Assembly (NCBI GenBank): GCA_900466875.1
Contig: UBNQ01000021.1
Span: 1-64,000, forward strand
Length of the DNA: 64,000 nt
Origin: Hyphomicrobiales bacterium
Lineage (GTDB): Bacteria > Pseudomonadota > Alphaproteobacteria > Rhizobiales > Rhizobiaceae
Direction: 5' to 3'
Each line of letters begins with the position of its first letter. Position 1 is the stretch's first letter. A program made the translations under genes and the position numbers. The notes beneath the pieces are model-generated. The model saw nothing but the letters and a program-made list of their open reading frames with translations, did not search any database and had not been told where the DNA came from. This document shows, piece by piece, positions 1 through 9,736 of this stretch.

Positions 1-1
1 C

Positions 2-73
2 GAAAGCGCCGGCTCCCGCCTGCCCGCGAACGTCTCGCGCAACACTCCGGCGACGGAAGCAGGGGGATTGTAG
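2..73 (+). CDS. Possible 3' end of an unidentified gene (partial)
   Basis: The second plus-strand frame is open from the window edge to a TAG at 71-73. Its codons mostly end in G or C, as in the real genes here, and the tail would end in TPATEAGGL. Only about 23 residues are visible, so no family can be named. It could also be non-coding DNA that is open by chance. Confidence 0.25.
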   Translation, partial: ESAGSRLPANVSRNTPATEAGGL

Positions 74-215
74 TCATGGGCTTGGAAGGCGGGGACGAAA
101 CTTTGTGTAAGGGGTTGATTTTGCTGGCGGGGGCGCCGGATACGTCCCCGGTGAAGTGCGCCGCTCGCTCGCGATTTCCGACACATGGCCAAAACGAATA
201 TGTTGAAATCGCTTT

Positions 216-234
216 CTCTCCCGCAAGGGGAGAG
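216..234. repeat. Short GC-rich hairpin (CTCTCCC/GGGAGAG)
   Basis: A 7-bp inverted repeat with a short GCAAG-type loop sits downstream of the metallopeptidase gene. No T-run follows on either strand, so it is not a classic intrinsic terminator. Similar CTCTCCC-GCAA-GGGGAGAG elements are, from memory, common between rhizobial genes. Confidence 0.35.
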
Positions 235-266
235 GTAGCCCATGCTCGGAACGCAAATCGCGGCCG

Positions 267-1175
267 CTACACGTTTCCGGAAAACGTGTCGCAGGCATTC
301 ATGTTGCCGCTGTCGAAACCGCGCTTGAACCAGCGCATCCGCTGGTCGGACGTGCCGTGATTGAAGCTTTCGGGCACGACATAGCCTTGCGTCCGCTTCT
401 GCAGCGTATCGTCACCGATCTGCTGCGCGGCGTTCAGGGCTTCTTCCAGGTCGCCCTGGCTGAGCAGGCCCTTCTGATCGGTATGCTTGCCCCAGACACC
501 GGCGAAACAATCGGCCTGCAGCTCGACCCGAACCGACATCTGGTTTGCTTCGGTCTCGCTTAACCGCTGGCGCATCTGGTTGAATTTCGGCAGCACGCCG
601 ATCAGGTTCTGAACATGATGGCCGACTTCGTGGGCAATCACGTAAGCCTCGGCAAAATCGCCTGACGCACCGAAACGCCGGGACAGTTCGTCAAAGAAAC
701 TCGTGTCGAGATAAAGCTTGCGATCACCCGGGCAGTAGAACGGCCCGGAAGCCGAGGAGGCAAAACCGCAAGCCGATCGCACCTGCCCGGAAAACAGCAC
801 CAGCGTCGGATCCTCATAGGCCTGGCCTGCGGACTTGAAGATATTAGACCATGTATCCTCGGTATCGGCCAAAACGGTGCGCACGAAGGCAGTCATCTCG
901 TCATTGGCCGGAGCCCCCTGCTGGGTCTGCTGCGAGCCGTCGCCGGCACCGCCACCAAGGTCGATATCGCCGCCTGAAAGCAGCGTCAGAGGATTGATGC
1001 CGGTGATCCAGCAGATGATCAGCACCACGACGATGCCGCCGATGCTCAGGCCGCCGCCGCGCCGCCCGCCGCCGATCGGGATACGCATGCCCCCGCGACC
1101 GAAGGGGCTTCCTCCCATGGAAGCTCCGCGCTGATCCTCGACATTATCCGACTGCCGGCGACCCTTCCATTCCAT
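267..1175 (-). CDS. Neutral zinc metallopeptidase, YpfJ family
   Basis: Predicted membrane-anchored zinc metallopeptidase of about 302 aa. A glycine- and arginine-rich N-terminus is followed by one hydrophobic segment (IGGIVVVLIICWITGI), then the peptidase domain with the zincin-type motif HEVGHHVQN, which supplies two zinc-binding His and the catalytic Glu. Family members are annotated as neutral zinc metallopeptidases; their substrates are not established. The start at 1175 is chosen because GAGGAG lies 8 nt upstream; a GTG nine bases earlier is also in frame. It lies 89 bp downstream of the co-oriented MFS gene. The family is clear, the biological role is not. Confidence 0.85.
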   Translation of the reverse strand: MEWKGRRQSDNVEDQRGASMGGSPFGRGGMRIPIGGGRRGGGLSIGGIVVVLIICWITGINPLTLLSGGDIDLGGGAGDGSQQTQQGAPANDEMTAFVRTVLADTEDTWSNIFKSAGQAYEDPTLVLFSGQVRSACGFASSASGPFYCPGDRKLYLDTSFFDELSRRFGASGDFAEAYVIAHEVGHHVQNLIGVLPKFNQMRQRLSETEANQMSVRVELQADCFAGVWGKHTDQKGLLSQGDLEEALNAAQQIGDDTLQKRTQGYVVPESFNHGTSDQRMRWFKRGFDSGNMNACDTFSGNV

Positions 1176-1264
1176 CGTGCCCACTCCTCGACGGCTTCAC
1201 CTATTAAGGAAGGACAATATAGCGCAAGCGCTAGGAAAGGCGATGAGGGATTGATGAAATGCCC

Positions 1265-2491
1265 TCACGCCACCCGCAACTGTTTCTTGCTGGGCAGAAA
1301 CACCGTCAGCAAGCCGATTGCCGGCAGGAACGAGCAGACGCCATAAACGAAGACGATCCCGTGACTGTCGGCAAGAATACCGAGCACCGCGGCCGCAATG
1401 CCGCCCACGCCGAAGGCAATGCCGAAGAAGATGCCGGCGATCATGCCCACCCTGCCCGGCACCAGTTCCTGCGCCATGACGATGATCGCCGGGAAGGACG
1501 AGGCCATGATGAAGCCGATGATCGCCGAAAGCACGATCGTCACCGGCAGGTTGGCATAGGGCATGGCGAGCGTGAAGGGAAGCACGCCGAGGATCGAGAC
1601 CCAGATCACCACTTTCGAACCGAACCGGTCGCCGATCGGACCACCGACGACGGTGCCGAGCGCGACCGCACCGAGAAACACGAAGAGCATGATCTGCGAC
1701 ATCTGCACGGAAACACCAAACCGTTCGATGGCGAAGAACGTGTAGTAGCTGCTGATCGAGGCCATATAGGCATTTTTCGAGAAGGTCAGGATGGTCAGCA
1801 CAATGAGTGCGATGACAACGGTATTCTTCGAAAGGTTATGGGCGCCGAGCGCCTTCTTCTTTCCCTTGTTGGCGGCCATATGCGCCTTGTACCAGCGGGC
1901 GATCCAGGTGAGCACGATGATGCCGAGAAGCGCCATGCCGGAAAACCAGCCGACACTGCCCTGCCCCATCGGCACGATGATGAAGGCGGCGAGCAGCGGC
2001 CCGATCGACTGACCGAAATTGCCGCCGACCTGGAACGTCGCCTGTGCGAACCCGTAGCGACCGCCGGCGGCGAGCCTTGCAACACGGGATGCCTCCGGGT
2101 GGAACACCGCCGACCCGATGCCGACGAGACCTGCGGCAATCACAAGAACGGCGTAGGTGGGCGCCCAGGCAAGCAGGATCAGCCCGAAGAAGGTGGACGC
2201 CATGCCAATCGGCAGCGAATAGGGATAGGGCTTCTTGTCGGTAATGATGCCGATCACCGGCTGCAGCAGAGAGGCCGTGCATTGAAAGGCAAGCGTGAGC
2301 ATGCCGATCTGCCAGAAGTCCAGATTGAAGTCCGCCTTCAGCATCGGATAGATGGCCGATATCATCGACTGCATGATGTCGTTGAGCATATGGCAGAAGC
2401 TTGCCGCCAGAATGATCGGCAGCACGGTCTTTTCTGCTGCGGCACTCGCCATGGGCTGGCTGCCGGCGGCTTTGGATGTTGCATCGGCCAT
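1265..2491 (-). CDS. MFS transporter, fosmidomycin-resistance (Fsr) type
   Basis: Inner-membrane major facilitator protein of about 408 aa with about 12 hydrophobic segments and a basic cytoplasmic loop near the middle (KAHMAANKGKKKALGAH). The first helix carries SFCHMLNDIMQSM and the helix 4/5 region carries GIGSAVFHPEAS, both typical of the Fsr/MFS_1 exporter group named after E. coli fosmidomycin resistance. The start at 2491 is preferred over an in-frame ATG 18 bases upstream because GGAG lies about 8 nt before it. Drug export is an inference from family; the true substrate is unknown. Confidence 0.82.
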   Translation of the reverse strand: MADATSKAAGSQPMASAAAEKTVLPIILAASFCHMLNDIMQSMISAIYPMLKADFNLDFWQIGMLTLAFQCTASLLQPVIGIITDKKPYPYSLPIGMASTFFGLILLAWAPTYAVLVIAAGLVGIGSAVFHPEASRVARLAAGGRYGFAQATFQVGGNFGQSIGPLLAAFIIVPMGQGSVGWFSGMALLGIIVLTWIARWYKAHMAANKGKKKALGAHNLSKNTVVIALIVLTILTFSKNAYMASISSYYTFFAIERFGVSVQMSQIMLFVFLGAVALGTVVGGPIGDRFGSKVVIWVSILGVLPFTLAMPYANLPVTIVLSAIIGFIMASSFPAIIVMAQELVPGRVGMIAGIFFGIAFGVGGIAAAVLGILADSHGIVFVYGVCSFLPAIGLLTVFLPSKKQLRVA

Positions 2492-2649
2492 AAGATTGTC
2501 TCCGCGCAAGCGGATGTCGTCTCAGATCCTTCCGCTGCAAATGCTCTTGATGAAACGCAGGAATAGTACCGCCTGGTTCGATTGTCTATGGCAGCGAGGC
2601 GACAAGCGGTACGCCTGCCTCGATACCCGCATCGACGCCTTTATCCGCG

Positions 2650-3756
2650 TTACGAAGCGACCGGCAGCGAATTTTCGGCCGCAACTGACTTCGTTCGTAT
2701 CGATCGATGGCGCAGGACGGCCGCAAGTCCGTAATAGGCGCCGACGACCACGATCATTGAGACATAACCGTCGATCGCATAGTGCCAGCCGAGATAGACC
2801 GAACTGATCTGGATCAGAGCAACATAGGCAAAGGCGAAGCATCCCAGGCGGCGCGAATACTGGTTCACAAACAGCGCGTTCAACGTGATCAGACCGACAT
2901 GCATGCTGGGAAAGGCGGAAATTCCGCTGCCAAAACCGGCATCGCCTGCCTGATGGAGTTTCCATAGATAGGCCTGGAAGGTACCTGCCGAAATGCCCTG
3001 CTCCCGCCCCCTGTTCAAAAACGCAACGAGATCGGCGAAACGCGCGTGATCTCCGACAACCTGACCATAAAATGCCGGCCCCGCCGACAGGAAAAGGCCT
3101 GCAAGAATATTGCCGCAGACGATCCAGACGAAGGCGAACAGCAGCAGATATCGTTTGCGGATACCATCGGCCGACGGCGATGTGGCGACGAAGAAAAGCG
3201 CTCCGAAACACAGGACAAACCAGACAAGGCTGTAATTGAAATCGAGTGCATGATGGACCCAATCGTGCCCCAGCAGCGCGTGAAGCCAGATCCACGGATC
3301 GACGCCGAAATGCAGCCATGCATCGAGATCCGCCTGCACCCGGTCATCCAGAAAACCGCCGCGCAAAGCCGGCAGCATGTTCTTGATGGACGTGAAACTG
3401 CCCTGGAAGAACATCAGGACGCCCAGCAGCAGCACACCTGAAACAAGACTGGCGATCCGCTTGGGCGAAAAGACCCGTCGCAACGCCAGCACGCGCCGAC
3501 GATCGAACCGGTGGATCACCAGGATGAGATCAAAAAGGATCGCCATCGCCGGCATGAAGAAAAGGAAGAGCTTGGTCCATTGATCGAAGTAGAGTTGATG
3601 CGACAGCATCGACATAAATCCGCCGATCCAGGCAATGTATATTGCAATATACATATATAAAAAAGTTATCACATAAAAATATCTATCGGATCGCATTCTC
3701 AAAAGCATTCTCTTGGCTACATCCAAAAGAACAGAACGGCATATTTTACTGAACAT
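2650..3756 (-). CDS. PAP2-superfamily membrane phosphatase (inositolphosphotransferase-like)
   Basis: Integral membrane protein of about 368 aa in the PAP2_3/AUR1-like group. The C-terminal half carries the acid-phosphatase motifs FPSMHVG and YLGWHYAIDGY, giving the two catalytic histidines of the PSxH and SRxxxHxxxD-type blocks, here in a variant form. Several hydrophobic segments precede them. Likely substrates are lipid phosphates or phospholipid head groups, but nothing here fixes which. The start at 3756 is supported by GGGGGA 6 nt upstream. The first 40 codons and upstream DNA are visibly AT-richer than the rest of the window. Transcribed divergently from carB. Confidence 0.78.
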   Translation of the reverse strand: MFSKICRSVLLDVAKRMLLRMRSDRYFYVITFLYMYIAIYIAWIGGFMSMLSHQLYFDQWTKLFLFFMPAMAILFDLILVIHRFDRRRVLALRRVFSPKRIASLVSGVLLLGVLMFFQGSFTSIKNMLPALRGGFLDDRVQADLDAWLHFGVDPWIWLHALLGHDWVHHALDFNYSLVWFVLCFGALFFVATSPSADGIRKRYLLLFAFVWIVCGNILAGLFLSAGPAFYGQVVGDHARFADLVAFLNRGREQGISAGTFQAYLWKLHQAGDAGFGSGISAFPSMHVGLITLNALFVNQYSRRLGCFAFAYVALIQISSVYLGWHYAIDGYVSMIVVVGAYYGLAAVLRHRSIRTKSVAAENSLPVAS

Positions 3757-4016
3757 GGCCAATCCCCCAGCCAAGAACAACTTAATAAATCAAGCAACAC
3801 CCCAAAAAAATGATTACATATCATAAATTAAAGATCAGTTATACGCTCGTGAGCAATCAGCCACGATTCCTGTCGATTTGGCGATTTATGGGGTTCCGTT
3901 CGCCGCAACATTTGCCTATAAGCCGCGTCTAGCCAGAAAAATGATGCGCACGTGACCCGACCGGAGCTACCCTGCCCCGTGCCGGTTTTTCGCGCAGAAA
4001 ACAGCGGATAGAGACC

Positions 4017-7000
4017 ATGCCAAAGCGCCAAGATATCAAATCGATCCTCATCATCGGCGCGGGTCCGATCGTTATCGGGCAGGCATGCGAGTTCGACTAC
4101 TCCGGCACCCAGGCCTGCAAGGCGTTGCGCGAGGAAGGTTACCGGGTCATCCTGGTCAACTCCAACCCGGCAACGATCATGACGGATCCGGGCCTTGCCG
4201 ATGCCACCTATGTCGAACCGATCACGCCGGAAGTCGTCGCAAAGATCATCGCCAAGGAACGCCCCGACGCGCTGCTGCCGACCATGGGCGGCCAGACCGC
4301 GCTCAACACCGCGCTCTCGCTGAAGCGCATGGGCGTGCTCGACCGCTACAATGTCGAGATGATCGGCGCCAAGCCCGCCGCCATCGACAAGGCCGAGGAC
4401 CGCGCGCTGTTCCGCGAAGCGATGGCCAAGATCGGTCTGGAAACGCCCAAGTCCATGCTTGCCAATGCCACCGACATCAAGGATGCCGACCGCAAGGCGC
4501 ATGAGGCCTCCCGCGCCGAACTGAAGGGCAAGCTTTCCGGTGCAGACCTCGACAAGGCGCTCGATGCGCTTGAAAACCAGTGGAACCTTGGCGAAAGCGA
4601 CCGCAAGCAGCGTTATATCAGCCACGCCATGGCGATCGGCGCCCAGGCGATCGACATCGTCGGTCTGCCGGCGATCATCCGTCCGTCCTTCACCATGGGC
4701 GGCACCGGCGGCGGCATTGCCTATAACCGCTCGGAATTCTTCGAGATCGTCGGCTCCGGCCTCGACGCCTCCCCGACCACCGAAGTACTGATCGAGGAAT
4801 CGGTTCTCGGCTGGAAGGAATACGAGATGGAAGTGATCCGCGACAAAGCGGATAACTGCATCATCATCTGCTCGATCGAGAACATCGACCCTATGGGCGT
4901 CCATACGGGCGATAGTATCACTGTCGCGCCGGCCTTGACGCTGACCGACAAGGAATACCAGATCATGCGCAACGCCTCGATCGCGGTTCTGCGCGAGATC
5001 GGCGTCGAGACCGGCGGCTCGAACGTGCAGTTCGCCGTCAATCCTGCCGACGGCCGCCTTGTCGTCATCGAGATGAACCCGCGTGTTTCGCGCTCGTCGG
5101 CGCTTGCATCGAAAGCCACCGGATTCCCGATCGCCAAGGTCGCGGCAAAGCTCGCCGTCGGCTACACGCTCGATGAACTCGACAACGACATCACCGGCGG
5201 CGCGACGCCAGCTTCGTTCGAACCGTCGATCGATTATGTCGTGACAAAGATCCCGCGTTTCGCCTTCGAAAAATTCCCGGGCGCCTCGCCGGTTTTGACC
5301 ACCGCGATGAAGTCGGTCGGTGAAGTCATGGCGATCGGCCGCACCTTTGCGGAATCGCTGCAGAAGGCCCTGCGCGGCATGGAAACCGGCCTGACCGGCC
5401 TCGACGAGATCGAGATCCCGGGCCTGGAAGACGGCGCCGACCGCCAGAACGCCATCCGCGCCGCGATCGGCACGCCGACGCCGGACCGCCTGCGCCAGGT
5501 CGCCCAGGCGCTGCGCCTCGGCATGACCGAAAACGAAGTGCACGAAGCCTGCAAGATCGATCCGTGGTTCATCGCCCAGCTGAAGGCGATCGTCGACATG
5601 GAAGCCCGCATCCGCGAGCACGGACTTCCCGCCGATGCCGACAACCTGCGCATGCTCAAAGCCATGGGCTTCTCCGACGCCCGCCTTGCCTCGCTGACCG
5701 GCAAGCGACCGAAGGAAGTTGCCGAACACCGCAACGCGCTCAACGTGCGCCCGGTCTTCAAGCGCATCGATACCTGCGCTGCCGAATTCGCCTCGCCGAC
5801 CGCCTATATGTATTCGACCTACGAGACGCCTTTCGTTGGCGAACTGCGCTCGGAAGCGGAAGTTTCGACCGCCAAGAAGGTCGTCATCCTCGGCGGCGGC
5901 CCGAACCGGATCGGCCAGGGCATCGAGTTCGACTATTGCTGCTGCCACGCCGCCTTCGCGCTGAAGGATGCAGGCTACGAAGCGATCATGATCAACTGCA
6001 ACCCGGAAACTGTGTCGACCGACTACGACACGTCCGACCGCCTGTATTTCGAGCCGCTGACGGCCGAAGACGTGATCGAGATCCTGCGCGCAGAACAGGA
6101 AAAGGGTGAAGTCGTCGGCGTCATCGTCCAGTTCGGCGGTCAGACCCCGCTGAAGCTTGCAGAAGCACTGGAAAAGAACGGTATCCCGATCCTCGGCACC
6201 GCACCCGACATGATCGATCTTGCCGAAGACCGCGACCGCTTCCAGAAGCTGCTGATGAAGCTCGACCTGACCCAGCCGAACAACGGCATCGCCTATTCCG
6301 TTGAGCAGGCCCGTACCGTCGCCTCCGAGATCGGTTTCCCGCTGGTCGTGCGCCCGTCCTATGTTCTGGGCGGCCGCGCCATGCAGATCCTGCATTCGGA
6401 AGGCCAGCTGCAGACCTACCTGCTCGACACGGTGCCGGAACTGGTCCCCGAAGACATCAAGCAGCGTTACCCGAACGACAAGACCGGCCAGATCAACACG
6501 CTGCTCGGCAAAAACCCGCTTCTGTTCGACAGCTACCTGTCGAACGCCATCGAAGTCGATGTCGATTGCCTCTGCGACGGCACAGACGTCTTCATTGCCG
6601 GCATCATGGAGCATATCGAGGAAGCTGGCATCCATTCGGGCGACAGCGCCTGCTCGCTGCCGCCACGCACGCTCTCTGCCGAGACGATCGATGAGCTGGA
6701 GCGTCAGGCCAAGGCCATGGCAAAGGCGCTCAACGTCGTCGGTCTGATGAACGTCCAGTTCGCCATCAAGGACGGCACGGTCTACGTACTCGAAGTCAAC
6801 CCGCGCGCCTCGCGTACCGTGCCTTTCGTAGCGAAAACCATCGGTGCGCCGATCGCCAAGATCGCTGCCCGCGCCATGGCCGGCGAAAAGCTCGATCCGC
6901 TGTTTGCCGCCTATGGGACAAAGCCCGACCCGCGCAACCTGAAACACATCGCCGTCAAGGAAGCCGTCTTCCCGTTTGCCCGCTTCCCCGGCGTCGACAC

Positions 7001-7502
7001 GCTGCTCGGCCCCGAAATGCGCTCGACCGGCGAAGTCATCGGCCTCGATACCGATTTTGCGCTGGCATTCGCCAAGTCGCAGCTCGGCGCCAGCGTCGAA
7101 CTGCCGCGTGACGGAACGGTGTTCGTCTCAGTCCGCGACAGCGACAAGGACCGCGTCCTGCCGGCGATCAAGATCCTGACCGAGATCGGCTTCAAGGTTC
7201 TCGCCACCGGCGGCACCCAGCGTTTCCTCGCCGAACACGGCATCGATGCGGTTAAGATCAACAAGGTGCTCGAAGGCCGACCGCATATCGAGGACGCCAT
7301 CCGCAACCGCCAGGTCCAGCTCGTCATCAACACGACCGACGGCAACAAGGCGATCTCGGACTCGAAATCGCTGCGCCGCGCCACGCTGATGCAGAAGGTG
7401 CCCTACTATACGACGATGGCAGGGGCCGAGGCCGCCGCGATGGCGATCAAGGCGCTCAAGGCGGGCAACCTCGAAGTACGGCCGCTGCAGAGCTATTTCT
7501 AA
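4017..7502 (+). CDS. carB: Carbamoyl-phosphate synthase large subunit
   Basis: Makes carbamoyl phosphate from ammonia (supplied by the CarA glutaminase), bicarbonate and two ATP, for arginine and pyrimidine synthesis in the cytoplasm. The 1161-aa protein has the full duplicated architecture: a first ATP-grasp half (from about residue 10, [20 protein letters not shown]), an oligomerisation region, a second ATP-grasp half beginning near residue 620 ([20 protein letters not shown]), and a C-terminal MGS-like allosteric domain ([15 protein letters not shown]). It is slightly longer than the E. coli enzyme. carA is not in the window. An intrinsic terminator follows. Identification is secure. Confidence 0.98.
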   Translation: MPKRQDIKSILIIGAGPIVIGQACEFDYSGTQACKALREEGYRVILVNSNPATIMTDPGLADATYVEPITPEVVAKIIAKERPDALLPTMGGQTALNTALSLKRMGVLDRYNVEMIGAKPAAIDKAEDRALFREAMAKIGLETPKSMLANATDIKDADRKAHEASRAELKGKLSGADLDKALDALENQWNLGESDRKQRYISHAMAIGAQAIDIVGLPAIIRPSFTMGGTGGGIAYNRSEFFEIVGSGLDASPTTEVLIEESVLGWKEYEMEVIRDKADNCIIICSIENIDPMGVHTGDSITVAPALTLTDKEYQIMRNASIAVLREIGVETGGSNVQFAVNPADGRLVVIEMNPRVSRSSALASKATGFPIAKVAAKLAVGYTLDELDNDITGGATPASFEPSIDYVVTKIPRFAFEKFPGASPVLTTAMKSVGEVMAIGRTFAESLQKALRGMETGLTGLDEIEIPGLEDGADRQNAIRAAIGTPTPDRLRQVAQALRLGMTENEVHEACKIDPWFIAQLKAIVDMEARIREHGLPADADNLRMLKAMGFSDARLASLTGKRPKEVAEHRNALNVRPVFKRIDTCAAEFASPTAYMYSTYETPFVGELRSEAEVSTAKKVVILGGGPNRIGQGIEFDYCCCHAAFALKDAGYEAIMINCNPETVSTDYDTSDRLYFEPLTAEDVIEILRAEQEKGEVVGVIVQFGGQTPLKLAEALEKNGIPILGTAPDMIDLAEDRDRFQKLLMKLDLTQPNNGIAYSVEQARTVASEIGFPLVVRPSYVLGGRAMQILHSEGQLQTYLLDTVPELVPEDIKQRYPNDKTGQINTLLGKNPLLFDSYLSNAIEVDVDCLCDGTDVFIAGIMEHIEEAGIHSGDSACSLPPRTLSAETIDELERQAKAMAKALNVVGLMNVQFAIKDGTVYVLEVNPRASRTVPFVAKTIGAPIAKIAARAMAGEKLDPLFAAYGTKPDPRNLKHIAVKEAVFPFARFPGVDTLLGPEMRSTGEVIGLDTDFALAFAKSQLGASVELPRDGTVFVSVRDSDKDRVLPAIKILTEIGFKVLATGGTQRFLAEHGIDAVKINKVLEGRPHIEDAIRNRQVQLVINTTDGNKAISDSKSLRRATLMQKVPYYTTMAGAEAAAMAIKALKAGNLEVRPLQSYF

Positions 7503-7511
7503 GCAAGATCG

Positions 7512-7546
7512 GAGCCGGTCAGCATACCAGTTGACCGGCTCTTTTT
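7512..7546 (+). terminator. Rho-independent terminator after carB
   Basis: GAGCCGGTCA pairs perfectly with TGACCGGCTC (10 bp) around a 10-nt loop, followed by TTTTT. It begins 10 bp after the carB stop. Confidence 0.88.
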
Positions 7547-7607
7547 CTCTCCGTTATGGAGCCGGTCGACAAAAACGCGACCACCGCGGACGGGACGGAG
7601 GAAGACC

Positions 7608-8066
7608 ATGACGGATGATGTGAACCGCTCGCTGATCATCGACAACGAACGCATCTTCGCGACCGACCGCACCACGCTGTTTGAGGCGTTTTCCGATCCC
7701 GCAATGCTGGAACAATGGTGGGGGCCGCACGGCTTCACCAACCGCATTGAAACGTTCGACTTTCGCAACGGCGGCAAATGGGTGATCGTCATGACATCCT
7801 CCAGCGACACGGATTTCGAAAATCACTGGACCTTCGAAGACATCCGTCCTCATGAGCGCATCTCGGCGTTCCATCATGGCCCGATGCACGCTTTCGGCCT
7901 TGAGGTCGGCTATCACGATGATGAGGCAGGCACACGCCTCACCTGGCGCATGTCGTTCGAGGACACACCGGAAAATCGCGAGATCGAGAAGTTTCTCGCC
8001 GTCGCCAACGAGCAGAACTTCGACCGGCTGGAAGCCGTGTTATCCGGTAGGATAGTTAAAAGCTGA
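7608..8066 (+). CDS. SRPBCC (AHSA1-like) domain protein
   Basis: Small cytoplasmic protein of 152 aa that reads as a single START/SRPBCC-fold domain of the Aha1-C-terminal-like group: a conserved FEAFSDPAMLEQWWGP near residue 25, a central GGKWVIVM strand and a long C-terminal helix. Proteins of this group bind hydrophobic ligands or are toxin-antitoxin- or stress-associated; no specific function can be assigned. GGAGG lies just before the ATG. It sits between carB and the DUF2235 gene with no clear operon partner. Confidence 0.82.
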   Translation: MTDDVNRSLIIDNERIFATDRTTLFEAFSDPAMLEQWWGPHGFTNRIETFDFRNGGKWVIVMTSSSDTDFENHWTFEDIRPHERISAFHHGPMHAFGLEVGYHDDEAGTRLTWRMSFEDTPENREIEKFLAVANEQNFDRLEAVLSGRIVKS

Positions 8067-8183
8067 ACAAAATACAAAAGTGACCCTGGCCACTCGTTAG
8101 CTATCATCCGCCTCAAGAAAATACCCTAGATTGCATTACCTAAAATTACCATCTATCGTAGTTTCGTGCATCTGGGGGATTTC

Positions 8184-9389
8184 ATGTCGAAGAATATCGT
8201 CATTCTATTCGATGGTACGTCGAACGAAATTTCGGCGGACCGCACCAATGTGCTGCGGTTGTTCGGCGCGCTGGAGCGGTCAGAGCGTCAAGTCGTCTAT
8301 TACGATCCGGGAGTGGGAACTTTCGGCGCCAACAATGCGTGGTCGAAAATCTATCGCAACACCGTCGAAATCTGGGGACTGGCGACCGGCTGGGGCATGG
8401 ACCAGAACATCAAGGAAGCATACCGCTTTCTGGTCGAGAACTACGACCCCGGGACGAAAGACGATAACGGCAACTTTGCCGATCGCGACCGTATCTACAT
8501 CTTCGGCTTCAGCCGTGGAGCCTATTCCGCACGGGTTCTCGCGGGCTTCATCCACGCTCTCGGCTTTATGAGCCGTCAACATCTCAACCTCCTGGATTAT
8601 GCCTATAACACTTACAAGGGCATACCGAGCCAGGAAGAGGCCGATCATGACAGGCCTCAGGAAGACGAAGCACGCTCGGCTTTCGACTCGATGCGCCTTT
8701 ACGAGCGAACGCTGCGAACCGGCCGCCCACCGATCAAGTTGCTAGGCCTCTTCGATACGGTCGCGTCGGTTATCGAGCCGGGCAAGCACTGGCTGCAACT
8801 GAAGACACATCCGTTCTCCGCGAGAAACCCAAGCGTGGAATGGGTGCGTCATGCCGTCGCCATCGACGAGCGTCGCACAATGTTTCAGCCTGAACTCTGG
8901 GTCGCAGATCAGGACTATAGAGGTAGCCCGTTCAAAAAAGTGAAGGGCAAGCAGAACTTCAAGGAGGTCTGGTTCGCTGGTGTGCACGGCGATATCGGTG
9001 GTGGTTATCCGGAGCAGGACAGCGGCCAGATCAAAATTCCGCTCGATTGGATGATCCGCGAAACAGAACCAGCAGGCCTGATCTACCGGACACAGACGGT
9101 CAATGACATCGTCAAAGGCGAGCGCGACAACAAATACGTCAGACTGAACCCAACAGCCACGCTGCACGACTCCATGAGCCTAGGCTGGAAACCGCTGGAA
9201 TATCTCCCTCGCCGCGTACCGGAAACCTCATGGCGCAAGCGCGGCGACCGCCGCTCCATCTATGTTCCGTTGCGCGACCGACGGTTGATCCCCGATGGAG
9301 CCATGCTGCACAGTTCCGTGCGGATACGAATTGAATCCGGCGGTTACAATCCACCCAACTTACCGAGAGACCCAACCTATGTGGATTAG
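8184..9389 (+). CDS. DUF2235 alpha/beta hydrolase (Tle-like phospholipase family)
   Basis: Protein of about 401 aa. It begins with KNIVILFDGTSNE, typical of DUF2235, and has the nucleophile elbow GFSRG (Ser about residue 110), an Asp in LLGLFDTVAS, and a His in FAGVHGDIGGGY, together a plausible Ser-Asp-His triad. DUF2235 includes type VI secretion lipase effectors of the Tle1 class, but many members are stand-alone chromosomal enzymes. No immunity, VgrG or PAAR gene is adjacent, so an effector role is not supported. The start at 8184 is chosen because GGGGGA precedes it; an upstream in-frame GTG exists. Confidence 0.8.
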   Translation: MSKNIVILFDGTSNEISADRTNVLRLFGALERSERQVVYYDPGVGTFGANNAWSKIYRNTVEIWGLATGWGMDQNIKEAYRFLVENYDPGTKDDNGNFADRDRIYIFGFSRGAYSARVLAGFIHALGFMSRQHLNLLDYAYNTYKGIPSQEEADHDRPQEDEARSAFDSMRLYERTLRTGRPPIKLLGLFDTVASVIEPGKHWLQLKTHPFSARNPSVEWVRHAVAIDERRTMFQPELWVADQDYRGSPFKKVKGKQNFKEVWFAGVHGDIGGGYPEQDSGQIKIPLDWMIRETEPAGLIYRTQTVNDIVKGERDNKYVRLNPTATLHDSMSLGWKPLEYLPRRVPETSWRKRGDRRSIYVPLRDRRLIPDGAMLHSSVRIRIESGGYNPPNLPRDPTYVD

Positions 9390-9422
9390 TTGATAACCGC
9401 TTATCCCCATGATGGGCCACAT

Positions 9423-9539
9423 TCATCCGGAATAATCCCGGAGGAATTTCCACATCAGAAGTGATCCGACAGCAAGCGTTGTCCACATCGCGAACGCGAA
9501 GCAGACGGACATGATCAGGCTTGCGACCCGCCTCGTCAT
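9423..9539 (-). CDS. Small hypothetical single-span membrane peptide (38 aa)
   Basis: A 38-codon frame starts at ATG 9539 with GGAGG 9 nt upstream and stops at 9423. The peptide begins MTRRVASLIM, has one hydrophobic segment of about 22 residues and ends with a charged tail (WKFLRDYSG). Basic N-terminus, one membrane span and a good ribosome-binding site suggest a real gene. It lies in the 350-bp gap between the convergent DUF2235 and UdgX-fusion genes. The rest of that gap shows nothing recognisable. I know no named homologue. Confidence 0.45.
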   Translation of the reverse strand: MTRRVASLIMSVCFAFAMWTTLAVGSLLMWKFLRDYSG

Positions 9540-9736
9540 GCGGCGGCACCTCCAGGGGTTGGTCCGGGAACAAGGCTTAAGCGGGAATATCTATCCTGTC
9601 TTGGCGCAAGCCACTTGAGCGTTAAGAGGAAAAAACGGCTGCGCGCGGTTTCACTTTGCCATGTCTCGCATTGCACCATTTTCGACCTGAAACGATACCG
9701 CAGCGCAACGCAAGCCTGTGTATAATTGGTTGCGGA

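Noticed and set aside
1259..2566. A 435-codon plus-strand frame over the MFS gene
   Set aside because: It is His/Arg/Asp-rich antisense of a membrane protein with clear MFS motifs.
3828..6947. A 1039-codon open frame antisense to carB
   Set aside because: It mirrors carB codon by codon: high GC3 on the sense strand leaves the antisense frame open. It has no recognisable domain and no ribosome-binding site, and runs through the carB promoter.
8184..9389. Calling the DUF2235 gene a type VI effector
   Set aside because: No VgrG, PAAR, Hcp or immunity gene is adjacent; only the fold is shared.
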